Shown: one piece after another, positions 55,250-64,000 of the stretch | How the letters are laid out: each line of letters opens with the position of its first letter | Position numbering within the stretch: position 1 is the stretch's first letter | Source of the DNA: Crocinitomicaceae bacterium | GTDB taxonomy: Bacteria; Bacteroidota; Bacteroidia; Flavobacteriales_D; Crocinitomicaceae | NCBI GenBank assembly: GCA_029254025.1 | Contig: JAQWYK010000002.1 | Location: 1-64,000 of the forward strand | DNA length: 64,000 nucleotides | Reading direction: 5' to 3' | The notes under the pieces: generated by a model | What the model saw: only the letters and a program-made list of their open reading frames with translations | Database searches by the model: none | What the model was told of the DNA's origin: nothing | Translations under genes and position numbers: made by a program

Positions 55250-55912
55250 ATGAAAACGACCATAATAATTACTGCTGGAGGAATCGGAAAACGCATGGGA
55301 GCTGATATTCCCAAGCAATTCTTGCCGCTTCGGAATAGGCCCATCTTGATGCATGCGATTGAGCGTTTTTACCAATATGACAAAGACCTGCAAGTTTTGG
55401 TGACACTTCCCTCTGATTGGTGGGGATTCTGGCAAGAACTATGTCGAAAGCATACGTTTTTCATTCCCCATGTATTGATTGAAGGTGGAATTGAACGGTA
55501 TGACTCCATCAAAAACGCATTGAGTAGAGCTACAGGGGATATTATTGGTGTGCACGATGGCGTTCGGCCGCTCGTAAATTCAACAACCCTGAGCAACTGT
55601 TTTGAACTCGCACATCAAAAAGGATCAGCTGTTCCAGTTCTGCCGCTAAAAGAATCTTTGCGAAAAGGTAGATTAGAGGAAAGTACTGCTCAAAAAAGAA
55701 GTGAATTCTTTGCTGTACAAACACCTCAGTGTTTTCAACGGGAAATACTGCTCAAAGCCTACCAACTGCCTTTTTCAGATGAAATTACGGATGACGCATC
55801 ATTGGTGGAAAAAGCTGGCTTTCCAATTTTTCTCACTTTGGGTAATGAAGAAAATATTAAAATTACAACGCCCTTAGATTTGAAGATTGGTGAGGTGTTA
55901 ATGGAAAATTAA
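55250..55912 (+). CDS. ispD: 2-C-methyl-D-erythritol 4-phosphate cytidylyltransferase
   Basis: A 220-aa nucleotidyltransferase: ITAGGIGKRMGADIPKQFLP holds the CTP-binding glycine loop with its Arg and Lys; VHDGVRPLV and the C-terminal DDASLVEKAGF are also conserved. It activates MEP with CTP in the non-mevalonate isoprenoid pathway. The first codon follows the heptamer array directly, so ribosome access probably depends on how that RNA folds. Probably cotranscribed with queA. Confidence 0.93.
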   Translation: MKTTIIITAGGIGKRMGADIPKQFLPLRNRPILMHAIERFYQYDKDLQVLVTLPSDWWGFWQELCRKHTFFIPHVLIEGGIERYDSIKNALSRATGDIIGVHDGVRPLVNSTTLSNCFELAHQKGSAVPVLPLKESLRKGRLEESTAQKRSEFFAVQTPQCFQREILLKAYQLPFSDEITDDASLVEKAGFPIFLTLGNEENIKITTPLDLKIGEVLMEN

Positions 55913-55987
55913 ATTTCAGCACATTCCAACTCATCAGGAACTGGCACAAAGGTTCTCAAGACAAAATTATCGAATTCCACCAATTAA

Positions 55988-56698
55988 CTACTCCCCAAAC
56001 CCAGCGCTAAATGGATCAAATCGATCAATTGAGGAGATTTCTTTAATGGTTCCGTCGGTGACACGCAATACTCGACCTGGGAATTTTTCAACCAGTCCCA
56101 TATCATGGGTGGCCATAAGCACAGCTGTTCCTTCTTGAGCAATGGCCAGCATTAAGCGCATAATTTCTTCAGATGTTTCTGGATCGAGGTTACCCGTCGG
56201 CTCATCAGCCAAAATTAATTCAGGCTGATTCAACAGTGCACGTGCAATCGCTACGCGCTGTTGTTCTCCACCTGATAGTTCATGTGGCATGCGATAGGCT
56301 TTCTCCTCAACACCAACCATTCGCAATACATCTAGTGCGCGTTGTTCCATGAGGCGTTTGTCTTTCCAACCCGTCGCTTTAAGCACAAAATGCAAGTTTT
56401 TTATCACACTTCGATCCGTCAACAATTGAAAATCTTGAAAAACAATACCGATTTTTCTGCGCAGAAGCGGAACGTCTTTTTTTCGTAAATTCTCCATGGC
56501 GAAGCCTGCTGCACTTCCGCTACCCTCTTGCATAAGCAATTCCCCGTACAACATTTTCAAGAAGCTACTCTTTCCAGTCCCCGTCTTTCCGATAAGGTAA
56601 ACAAACTCTTTCTGAGCAATTTCCACGTTGATTTCTCGAAGAACGGTAACCTTTTGTTGTTCTATTCGGGCATTTTGAATGTGCACTACTTTTTCCAC
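55988..56698 (-). CDS. ftsE: Cell division ATP-binding protein FtsE
   Basis: About 236 aa: Walker A GKTGTGKSS, Q-loop VFQDFQLL, signature LSGGEQQRVAIARAL, Walker B LILADEPTGNLD and H-loop ATHD. Sequence and gene size fit FtsE, which with FtsX controls septal peptidoglycan hydrolases. ftsX is not adjacent, as often in Bacteroidota. I start at GTG 56698 (VEKVVHIQNARI); the open frame extends to 56848 but that part shows no homology and would overlap the divergent TPR gene. A near-consensus -7 element (CATCTTTG) is at 56713-56720. Confidence 0.85.
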   Translation of the reverse strand: MEKVVHIQNARIEQQKVTVLREINVEIAQKEFVYLIGKTGTGKSSFLKMLYGELLMQEGSGSAAGFAMENLRKKDVPLLRRKIGIVFQDFQLLTDRSVIKNLHFVLKATGWKDKRLMEQRALDVLRMVGVEEKAYRMPHELSGGEQQRVAIARALLNQPELILADEPTGNLDPETSEEIMRLMLAIAQEGTAVLMATHDMGLVEKFPGRVLRVTDGTIKEISSIDRFDPFSAGFGE

Positions 56699-56839
56699 GG
56701 ATTGAGTTTTTACAAAGATGAAGAAAAGAAGGTCATTTTTGAACAGATCGTCCGTAACAATCTTAACAGATTGGCGTTTATAACTTTTGAAATGACTGCC
56801 CATTTCCGGCGCCATCCTCCGTAATTTTATGCGTTTAAG

Positions 56840-59800
56840 ATGAATCAAAATGAAGCTATGTATAGGCTAAGGAATTTAGTATTATTTTGTGTTTGCGCTG
56901 CGGGTATTCACACAGTTGTTTTCGGTCAAACCAGCCAAAAATACAGCGGTGAGTATGCCGATTTCTACCGAGGCGAAGAGCTGTTCGACAAAGAGCAATA
57001 CAGTGCTGCGCGGAAAGTCTTTCGGGTATTTATCGACGTCAATTCCAACCCTGAAGACCCGTTGTATGTGAAAGCCCTATATTATGAAGGTCGATCAGCC
57101 TTAGAGTTGTTCAATAACGATGCTGTTCAGTTACTTTCTGAATTCAACAATAACTACCCTGAAAACATTTACAAGAACGAGATTTACTTCCGAATTGGTC
57201 AGTATTACTACCAAAATAAAAAATACCTTGACGCCTCCCAATGGCTGGAAAAAACGGACGTACGCTCATTAGATACCACCTTTACGGCGGAATATAACTT
57301 CAAATTGGGATATGCGCATTTTCAACTAGGGAACTTTAAGGATGCGCGCAATGCATTTTTTGAAGTAAAAGACACGAGATCGAATTATGCTGCTCCGGCG
57401 ACATATTATTTCTCGCACATCGCTTATCAAAACAAATCCTACCAAGTGGCTTTGGAAGGCTTTCTCTCCTTACTGGACGACGAAGCGTTCAAAGCAGAGG
57501 TGCCATACTACATTACCCAGATTTATTATTTGATGGGGAACTACGACGCGGTCATTGAATTTGCACCTAACTCAGTTGATTCTGTAAAAACAGGAACATC
57601 TGCTGAGATGTATCGCTTAATTGGAGATGCCTATTACCGCGTGGGAAAGTATGACGAAGCGGTAGATTACTTAGAGGACTATAACAAGCGATCGAAAACT
57701 TCACGACAAGACGATTATCAACTAGGATATGCTTATTATAAAGTAGGATACTGCGATAAAGCTATCCGTCAATTTGATAAAGTAGCGCGAACATCAGATA
57801 AATTAGGTCAAGTAGCACTGTACCATATAGCAGAGTGTTATTTAAAAATGAACGACCTCAACAATGCACGCATGGCTTTTGGGGCAGCAGCCGAATCAGA
57901 TTTTGACGCTACCATTCAGGAAGATGCATTGTATAATTATGCCGTCATGTGGTACAAAGTCGACTACAATCCTTACAATGAAGCCATCAAAGCGTTTGAA
58001 TTGTTCTTGGAGAAATATCCCAATTCAAAACGTAAATCCGACGTCTATGAATACTTAGTAAACGTGTATTCCAGCACCAAAAAGTACAAAGAAGCATTGG
58101 CATCTTTAGATCAATTACCGAGCTTGGATATTAAGCTGAAGACAGCCTACCAAATCATTGCATTCAACATGGGTACTGAAGAATACGAGCGCGGTCAATA
58201 CAAAAAGGCCATTGCAGCATTCAACTTAGTGACGAAACATAACGTCGACCCTAAAACAAACGGTCAAGCAATTTTTTGGAAAGCAGATGCGCATTACATG
58301 TTAAAAGAATACACTGAAGCGATTAAAACCTATCGTGAATTCTTATCCATTCCTGGAAATTACAGTACTGCGATAAAGGAAGCGGCGTACTATAATATTG
58401 CCTATGCCTACTATGAACAAAAAGATTTTATTCAAGCAATACAAGAGTTTCGCACCTTCACACAACTTCCAGGAAATACAGACAAAGCTAAACTTGCCGA
58501 TGCTTACGCCCGTATTGGTGATGCCTATTATTCCGACGAAACCAATCCGGACTACGAAAAAGCCGTTGTAAATTATCAGAAAGCCATCGAACTTCAGCAA
58601 GGAAATGTAGACCAAATCTTATTTTACCTTGCGCAGGCATACGGATATATTACTGGGAAATCAACCTTGAAAATTAATACCTTACTCGACATTATCAATA
58701 ACCATAAAGGATCGAAATATACAATCCGCTCCATTTATGAGGTGGGACTCATTTATAAATACGAAAACAACCTAGATAAAGGACTTCAGTATTTTGAGCA
58801 ATTGGTGAAGGACTATCCAAACAATATTAAGGTGCGCGAAGCCCTGATTGAGATTGCGGATATTAAATTTAAACAAAAGAAATACACCGAATCAGAAAGC
58901 TATTTTAATCGAGTGTTGACTGAATTCACGCTCGACGACGAAACTTGTCAGCGGGCAACAAGCGGTTTACGCGATATCTTCCTTGCTACACGCCAAACAG
59001 AGCGTATTAACGAGATCCGTGCAAAATACCCTTGTGCCAATATCTCGCAAGACGATGAAGAAAACTTCTTCTTCTCCGCAGCCAATGAATTATACGTGAA
59101 CGAAAAATACGATGAAGCAATTCCAGAAATCAATAAATATCTGAACACCTACCCGAACGGACGATTCGTTATTCAACTCAAAAGCTATTTGGCCGATGTC
59201 TACTATCAACGTGATGAAAAAGGACAAGCACTTGTCTTGTATGAGCAAATCATTGAGGCTCCTGTTTCGGCATTTACTGAAGAAGCATTGGTGCGTGCAT
59301 CGAAAACATTGTACAATGACGGAGCGTATATGCGCGCCTTGCCGCACTATGATAAATTAGAGTCACTGGCTTCTACTCCACAAGTTATCTACAATACGCG
59401 CATAGGCTTAATGCGCTGTAACTACTTGTTAGAATTTTACCCGAATGCTACTCAAGCTGCGCAATTGGTGATTGCAGATGAATTGATTAATGAAGAAATA
59501 GAATTAGAAGCGAATTACATTGCGGGAATGTCTCTCTATAAAGCCAAAAACTACAGTGAAGCGCTCCCCTATTTAAGCTGGACTGAGAAAAACACAGGAA
59601 GCGAGCGCGGAACAGAAGCTCTACATTATTTAGCCCATGCGAATTTCTTCCTTGAACGATACGAGGAAGTGGATAAGTTACACAACCAATTACTGAGCAG
59701 AAAACCAGCCTACGATTATTGGATCGCTCATTCGCTCCTATTAAAAGGGAAGCTTCTAATGGTACTTGACGACCTGTTTGCCGCAGAAAAAACCGTTCAA

Positions 59801-59956
59801 TTAGTACTAGACAATTACCCTAATAAAGAGGATGGTGTGATTGTAGATGCCGAAAAATTAATGGATGAAATTATGCAATTGAAAAATCAACCCAAATCAG
59901 TGAATGAAGATGGTGGAAGAACGATTGAATTGGAGGAAGGAGGCAATAATGAATAA
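56840..59956 (+). CDS. Large exported tetratricopeptide-repeat protein
   Basis: A 1038-aa protein with a signal peptide (LRNLVLFCVCAAGIHTVVFG) followed by TPR units along the whole length, for example EIYFRIGQYYYQNKKYLDAS, IGDAYYRVGKYDEAVDYLED and IFWKADAHYMLKEYTEAIKT. The unit count looks above 20. It should be periplasmic and act as a scaffold. Its last 8 bases overlap the next gene, an outer-membrane barrel, implying a joint function. ATG 56858 is an alternative start. Cytoplasmic partners and cargo are unknown. Confidence 0.85.
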   Translation: MNQNEAMYRLRNLVLFCVCAAGIHTVVFGQTSQKYSGEYADFYRGEELFDKEQYSAARKVFRVFIDVNSNPEDPLYVKALYYEGRSALELFNNDAVQLLSEFNNNYPENIYKNEIYFRIGQYYYQNKKYLDASQWLEKTDVRSLDTTFTAEYNFKLGYAHFQLGNFKDARNAFFEVKDTRSNYAAPATYYFSHIAYQNKSYQVALEGFLSLLDDEAFKAEVPYYITQIYYLMGNYDAVIEFAPNSVDSVKTGTSAEMYRLIGDAYYRVGKYDEAVDYLEDYNKRSKTSRQDDYQLGYAYYKVGYCDKAIRQFDKVARTSDKLGQVALYHIAECYLKMNDLNNARMAFGAAAESDFDATIQEDALYNYAVMWYKVDYNPYNEAIKAFELFLEKYPNSKRKSDVYEYLVNVYSSTKKYKEALASLDQLPSLDIKLKTAYQIIAFNMGTEEYERGQYKKAIAAFNLVTKHNVDPKTNGQAIFWKADAHYMLKEYTEAIKTYREFLSIPGNYSTAIKEAAYYNIAYAYYEQKDFIQAIQEFRTFTQLPGNTDKAKLADAYARIGDAYYSDETNPDYEKAVVNYQKAIELQQGNVDQILFYLAQAYGYITGKSTLKINTLLDIINNHKGSKYTIRSIYEVGLIYKYENNLDKGLQYFEQLVKDYPNNIKVREALIEIADIKFKQKKYTESESYFNRVLTEFTLDDETCQRATSGLRDIFLATRQTERINEIRAKYPCANISQDDEENFFFSAANELYVNEKYDEAIPEINKYLNTYPNGRFVIQLKSYLADVYYQRDEKGQALVLYEQIIEAPVSAFTEEALVRASKTLYNDGAYMRALPHYDKLESLASTPQVIYNTRIGLMRCNYLLEFYPNATQAAQLVIADELINEEIELEANYIAGMSLYKAKNYSEALPYLSWTEKNTGSERGTEALHYLAHANFFLERYEEVDKLHNQLLSRKPAYDYWIAHSLLLKGKLLMVLDDLFAAEKTVQLVLDNYPNKEDGVIVDAEKLMDEIMQLKNQPKSVNEDGGRTIELEEGGNNE

Positions 59957-61670
59957 GCTCATTATAATACTAGCAGCAATCTCTGGGGCCTTAATAGGAA
60001 GAGCTCAAGGAGGGTCTGATGCCAGCGTGATTTCAAAAGGAGATCGCAGCGTGGAACAGGCATATCGTATCCGCATTCGACCACAAGCCATTGACACGTT
60101 AATGCCTACCCCAAATGTCAATTATCCATTATTGGTAGTGCGCGAAGAAACTAGTTTTGATGTTGAAGCCATTGAACCTGCAGCCATTCGCCACCGTCCT
60201 CAGCTAAGTCAACTTTACAGAGGGTTTGCTAAAATTGGTGGTGGTAGTCGCTTGATGGGATTAGGAGAAGTTTACTATAACTCATTGCGTTCGCGCAAAT
60301 ACAACTGGGGCTTTCATGGTCAGCACTTGTCGGAATGGGGCCAATTGGCTGATGTCGCTCCTTCCATATACGACCGTTCTCAAATCAAAGCATTTGGCAG
60401 TGTCCAAGAAAGACGCTATTCGTACGGTGGAGAACTAAAATACATGAACCAAGGACTCCACTATTATGGTTTCGATAATCCAGATGCACCGCGTGATAGC
60501 ATTGCGCAACGATTTAACAACATTGGATTTAACGGGTACTTTGCTTCGCATCCAAAAGACAGTGCCATGTTGAATTACCGTATTGGTCTGGATTACTCCT
60601 ATTTCAATGACAAAAAACCCCAAGAGGACACACTCAGTAAATGGCGAGCACGCGAAAATTATTTCGCATTGAAATCAACGTGGAGCTATAAGATGAGTAA
60701 CAATGTATTGCTTTCCAACATGGAAGCCGATTTCAATGTGTTACACAACGATTACCGCTATGGAATTGCAGACAGTGCAATTGGGGTACTCGACACAGGT
60801 TATGTTTCCAGTAACACCGTCATTCAATTGCGTCCGATTACCCATTTCTACGGTAAGAACGAAAAATTGCAATTCAAAATTGGAGGGGAATTATCCGTAG
60901 ATATTCGCGACAAAACAAGAGCGAGTTTATATCCTATTGCGCAAGTGCGTTATTCGTTGTTTGACGATTTGTTTATTCCATATGCCGGCGTTCAAGGTGG
61001 CCTCCAACAACAGCGTTTCGAAAACTTAACCCGTTCCAATGAATTTATCAGTTCGAACATTCAACTCGCGAACATGCAGCGCTACGAAGCTAATTTCGGT
61101 ATCAAAGGAACATTGTCTCAAAAAATGAGTTTTAACGTTGGCGCTATCTTCTCACATAACCGAGACATGGCATTTTTCATCAACGATACCATTTACTCAT
61201 CAGGCAACCAGTTTTCGGTAATCTACGACACCGTAAACATCACCACATTGCACGGTAGCCTCTCCTATCAAGCTCTTGAAAAGCTGAAGATTGATGCCAT
61301 TGGTCGCTACCATTCTTATCAAATGCGCAACAACCCGCATGCTTGGAACATGCCCCAAGTAGAAATCATTTTAAGAGGGAAATACAACGTAGCCAACAAG
61401 CTCTACGCAAATCTAGACTTAACCTTAGAAGGCGGAAGACGTGCATTGGTGTATGATGGAACATTAGAAAATGCGGTAGAAGAAGATGGCGTTTACTTCA
61501 TTCCATTGGGATTTATTGCAGATGCAAATTTAGGAGTAGAGTACCGCTACAACCAACGGATTTCATTCTTTACTAATTTCAATAATTTTGCCGCGCAACG
61601 CTATCAACGATGGTTTGGATATCCGGTTCAAGCATTCCAATTTATGCTGGGAGCCACGTTTAGGTTTTAG
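59949..61670 (+). CDS. Outer-membrane beta-barrel protein paired with the TPR protein
   Basis: About 573 aa. Signal peptide MNKLIIILAAISGALIGRAQ, a short periplasmic region, then alternating amphipathic strands (FAKIGGGSRLMGLGEVYYNS; FKIGGELSVDIRDKTRASLY; NLGVEYRYNQRISFFTNFNN) and a terminal aromatic (FMLGATFRF), as in outer-membrane barrels. There is no plug or TonB box, so it is not a standard TonB receptor. It overlaps the TPR gene by 8 bases; ATG 59949 marks the signal. Confidence 0.75.
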   Translation: MNKLIIILAAISGALIGRAQGGSDASVISKGDRSVEQAYRIRIRPQAIDTLMPTPNVNYPLLVVREETSFDVEAIEPAAIRHRPQLSQLYRGFAKIGGGSRLMGLGEVYYNSLRSRKYNWGFHGQHLSEWGQLADVAPSIYDRSQIKAFGSVQERRYSYGGELKYMNQGLHYYGFDNPDAPRDSIAQRFNNIGFNGYFASHPKDSAMLNYRIGLDYSYFNDKKPQEDTLSKWRARENYFALKSTWSYKMSNNVLLSNMEADFNVLHNDYRYGIADSAIGVLDTGYVSSNTVIQLRPITHFYGKNEKLQFKIGGELSVDIRDKTRASLYPIAQVRYSLFDDLFIPYAGVQGGLQQQRFENLTRSNEFISSNIQLANMQRYEANFGIKGTLSQKMSFNVGAIFSHNRDMAFFINDTIYSSGNQFSVIYDTVNITTLHGSLSYQALEKLKIDAIGRYHSYQMRNNPHAWNMPQVEIILRGKYNVANKLYANLDLTLEGGRRALVYDGTLENAVEEDGVYFIPLGFIADANLGVEYRYNQRISFFTNFNNFAAQRYQRWFGYPVQAFQFMLGATFRF

Positions 61671-61712
61671 GGCATATTCAATAGTCAATAAGACGGAATA
61701 ACTTGCTAATAA

Positions 61713-61751
61713 GAAGCTCCAACAAGTTTGTAAGAGCTTCATTCATTTTTT
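61713..61751 (+). terminator. Possible terminator after the barrel gene
   Basis: A 7-bp stem (GAAGCTC / GAGCTTC) with a 14-base loop, then ATTCATTTTTT. The loop is large and the T run starts late, so this is moderate. Confidence 0.5.
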
Positions 61752-61840
61752 CAAAACGACAATTGCACAACTCAAAGTGTTAATGAGGGATTTTTATTAC
61801 CACAAATAAGCTATATTTCAACTATTAAAATATTATTTTT

Positions 61841-61848
61841 TAGATTTG
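61841..61848 (+). promoter_or_regulatory. -7 promoter element of the TonB-dependent receptor gene
   Basis: TAGATTTG fits TAnnTTTG and ends 16 bases before ATG 61865; the sequence upstream is AT-rich with no clear TTG. Confidence 0.4.
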
Positions 61849-61864
61849 TCTAAATTTTTATTTT

Positions 61865-64000
61865 ATGATTGGCAAAATTGTTCTACTAACATTTCTATTT
61901 TGCTCCTTTCTTGTGCTCAGTCAAAATACAGTAACAGGTGTGGTTTCGGCAGATGACCGACCTTTGCACGGGGCCATAGTTAACTTGTCGGTTGGTTCTT
62001 CCTCAAAAAAGACGGACAACACAGGAAGTTTTAAATTCATGAATATTAAAGAAGAAACCTGTCAAATAACCGTTTCTTACCCTGGAATGCTGGATTTTTC
62101 AGTACTGCTGGATTTTTCAAAGAATTCCAACCCACACCTCACGATTCAACTTCAACTGGACCCACAATTATTCGAAGAAGTAGTGATTAGCAGTAATTCA
62201 TTTGGCCTCACTGATAAGACACCTTTCACGATTAGCACACTCGAATTAAAAAATGTATCCTACAAAGGTTCTCCTTCAGGGGTAATGGGAATCATACAAA
62301 ACGAGCCTGGCGTAAATGCAGCAGAGATGGGACATGGCATTTCTAAACCATTTATACGAGGTTTAGGTTTTTCACGTGTGGTCACACTCTACCAAGGAAA
62401 CAAGCTAGAAAATCATCAATGGGGAGCGGATCATGGTCTTGGACTCAATGACTTAGGAATTTCCTCCGTCGAAATCGTTAAAGGTCCCGCTTCCATACTT
62501 TATGGTTCTGGAGCAATTGGTGGAGTAATACTTCTGAATGATGACGAGACCTACTTAGACTCCGCTAGAATGACAGGAAATGTTGGAACATCGCTAAACT
62601 CGGTTTCAGGAGGAGTGCGTTTCTATGGCTCTTTAGGTAAAAAATTCAAAAATGGATTCTTTGTAGCCGCAGATGCCGCGACAGAACGTCATGCGGATTA
62701 TTACGATGCTAATAAACGCCTAATAGGGAATTCACGATTTAACAATCAAACTATCCGCTTCCATACGGGAGTTAAAAAGGAGCGGTTTCACAATAAACTC
62801 TCCTACACCTATAATAATCAATATCTAGGAATCATCGACGATAATGAACTCGTCGACAGCTTAAGTCTGGCTACTTTCCGAAACGATAGAGTTATGCAAT
62901 TGCCCTTTCAACAAGTAACTGATCACCTTGTGACTTATCGTCAAAAAATAAAACACAACGATCGACTAATTTCCGAAGCAACTGTCTCCTATCATTACAA
63001 CGACCGTAGTGAAATCGAAGAAAACACCGATGAAATCGACCTGGGGCTAACTCAATCTCATACTTTCTATACAGGTAAGTTAACATATATAAATGATAAA
63101 TGGCGACATACGACTGGATTGCAAGGTTCCTTTGTGAATATGAAAAATAAACGCAATGCTAAAGAAATCTTGATTCCCAATGCCCTATCTTACGAAAATG
63201 GGGTGTATTATTTGGGCACATGGCGCAACAAACATCATACGTTTCAAGGAGGAATCCGCTACGATGTGCGCTTTACAGAAGCCAATGCCAATCAGGCAAA
63301 CATTGTGCAACAGGGATATGTCCTCCCCCAAGACGACGGTTCGGGAAAACTCGGTAGATTATTTACTGGATTCACTGGGTCATTTGGATACAGCTTTCAA
63401 TTCAAAGAAGGAGCCATATTAAAAAGTAATTTCTCTTCTGGATACCGAGCACCAGATATTGCCGAATTATTCGCCAATGGTAATCACCCCGGAACAAATC
63501 GTTTTGAGGTTGGAAATATTGAATTCAACCGCGAACAAAATGTACAACTGGATGCAAGTTTTGCGAAAAAAAACAAGGTATTCGAATATGAAATAAGCAT
63601 TTTTGGAAATCTGGTGAAGAACTACATCTTCTTTTCGGACTCTGGCGACACCACCAGTAATGGACTTAATATCTGGTCGTTCAACCAAACAGATGCGCTA
63701 CTTTATGGAGGTGAATTTTTTGCCGAGTATACTCCTCTTGAAAGAGACCAATTAGGCATCTCTCTTTCAGGTAATCTTATCCGAGGAATCGAGACAGCGC
63801 AAAGAAAAAACCTCACGTTCATTCCAGCTGATCGTATCGTCCTTCAGTTAAATTACAAACCAATTTCACAACAGCCACTTTTTCTGTTCTCAACTCTGCA
63901 ACAGGTGTTCCGTCAACAACGACCAGGATTCAACGAAACAAGTACCCCGGGATATCAATTATGGAGTGCAGGAGCAAAATATGAACTTCAAATTCAACGT
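61865..64000 (+). CDS. TonB-dependent outer-membrane receptor, N-terminal 712 residues
   Basis: The gene is open to the end of the window and its stop lies beyond. Signal peptide (MIGKIVLLTFLFCSFLVLSQ), a carboxypeptidase-regulatory-like extension (VTGVVSADDRPLHGAIVNLS), then the plug (GVMGIIQNEPGVN; KPFIRGLGFSRVVTLYQGNK; VEIVKGPASILYGSGAIGG) and much of the barrel, with FSSGYRAPDIAELFANGNH typical of late strands. His-rich NHQWGADHGLG near residue 180 could contact a metal or chelate. It takes up an iron complex, vitamin or other metal with TonB energy; the ligand is not clear. Confidence 0.92.
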   Translation, partial: MIGKIVLLTFLFCSFLVLSQNTVTGVVSADDRPLHGAIVNLSVGSSSKKTDNTGSFKFMNIKEETCQITVSYPGMLDFSVLLDFSKNSNPHLTIQLQLDPQLFEEVVISSNSFGLTDKTPFTISTLELKNVSYKGSPSGVMGIIQNEPGVNAAEMGHGISKPFIRGLGFSRVVTLYQGNKLENHQWGADHGLGLNDLGISSVEIVKGPASILYGSGAIGGVILLNDDETYLDSARMTGNVGTSLNSVSGGVRFYGSLGKKFKNGFFVAADAATERHADYYDANKRLIGNSRFNNQTIRFHTGVKKERFHNKLSYTYNNQYLGIIDDNELVDSLSLATFRNDRVMQLPFQQVTDHLVTYRQKIKHNDRLISEATVSYHYNDRSEIEENTDEIDLGLTQSHTFYTGKLTYINDKWRHTTGLQGSFVNMKNKRNAKEILIPNALSYENGVYYLGTWRNKHHTFQGGIRYDVRFTEANANQANIVQQGYVLPQDDGSGKLGRLFTGFTGSFGYSFQFKEGAILKSNFSSGYRAPDIAELFANGNHPGTNRFEVGNIEFNREQNVQLDASFAKKNKVFEYEISIFGNLVKNYIFFSDSGDTTSNGLNIWSFNQTDALLYGGEFFAEYTPLERDQLGISLSGNLIRGIETAQRKNLTFIPADRIVLQLNYKPISQQPLFLFSTLQQVFRQQRPGFNETSTPGYQLWSAGAKYELQIQR

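Noticed and set aside
56699-56848. N-terminal extension of FtsE to an ATG at 56848
   Set aside because: The extra 50 residues have no homology, and the extension would overlap the start of the divergent TPR gene; GTG 56698 fits the usual FtsE length.
63180-63422. 80-codon open frame inside the receptor gene
   Set aside because: It lies in another frame of the TonB-dependent receptor, whose own frame is continuous to the window end.

Overview
The window is chromosomal DNA from a member of the Bacteroidota, most probably order Flavobacteriales; a Crocinitomicaceae/Fluviicola-like placement is only a guess. The signs are: type IX secretion (T9SS) sorting domains of both type A (end of the gene at 16088-17923) and type B (a broken gene at 53160-53994); a MurA with Asp in place of the catalytic Cys; Bacteroidota-type MraY and LeuS with family-typical insertions; a DUF4290 gene in front of murA; a SusC-style N-terminal extension on a TonB-dependent receptor; and many promoters fitting the Bacteroidota consensus (TTTG, about 19 bases, TAnnTTTG). 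No rRNA, tRNA, CRISPR array, insertion sequence or phage gene was seen. It is mostly a housekeeping region.

Layout. 1-9.63 kb, minus strand: the division and cell wall (dcw) operon mraZ-rsmH-ftsL-ftsI-murE-mraY-murD-[149-aa unknown]-ftsW-murG, nearly all genes overlapping or a few bases apart, with tandem putative MraZ boxes in front. 9.7-10.8 kb: a gene-poor gap with remains of two decayed genes. 10.8-13.6 kb: a lipoprotein, a small helical protein, an exonuclease/GIY-YIG fusion nuclease and a 34-aa membrane peptide. 13.7-15.7 kb: rpsA with its own strong promoter and terminator. 16-19.4 kb, minus: a T9SS-secreted protein, then dciA and recF. 19.7-25 kb, plus: an LpxD homologue, an RsbU-like phosphatase, two small genes, DUF4290, murA, and a thioredoxin-like gene. 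25.2-30.4 kb: a TetR-ABC-HlyD-TolC export operon whose ATPase has lost most catalytic motifs. 30.5-33.3 kb: leuS. 33.5-37.3 kb: a TPR protein, ribH, glmM and a cysteine desulfurase. 37.3-40.3 kb, minus: an Asp-box repeat protein and an M61 peptidase. 40.4-45.5 kb: two lipoproteins, penicillin-binding protein 1C and a membrane-anchored alpha/alpha-toroid protein. 45.6-52.4 kb: feoA convergent with feoB, then mfd and fbp. 52.7-54 kb: a small CxxC membrane protein and the broken PKD/T9SS gene. 54.1-55.9 kb: queA and ispD, joined by a heptamer array that folds as an RNA hairpin. 56-61.7 kb: ftsE, and a large TPR protein paired with an outer-membrane barrel. 61.9-64 kb: the start of a TonB-dependent receptor.

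How the parts fit. Envelope building dominates: the dcw genes, MurA, GlmM, PbpC and FtsE make and remodel peptidoglycan, LpxD serves lipid A, and IspD feeds isoprenoid (undecaprenyl) supply. RecF, DciA, Mfd and the fused nuclease cover replication loading and repair. The points most worth a second look are the degenerate ABC exporter with a candidate TetR operator between its -33 and -7 elements, the queA-ispD heptamer hairpin, the unknown gene inside the dcw operon, the MraZ boxes in two orientations, the anchored toroid protein, and convergent feoA/feoB.
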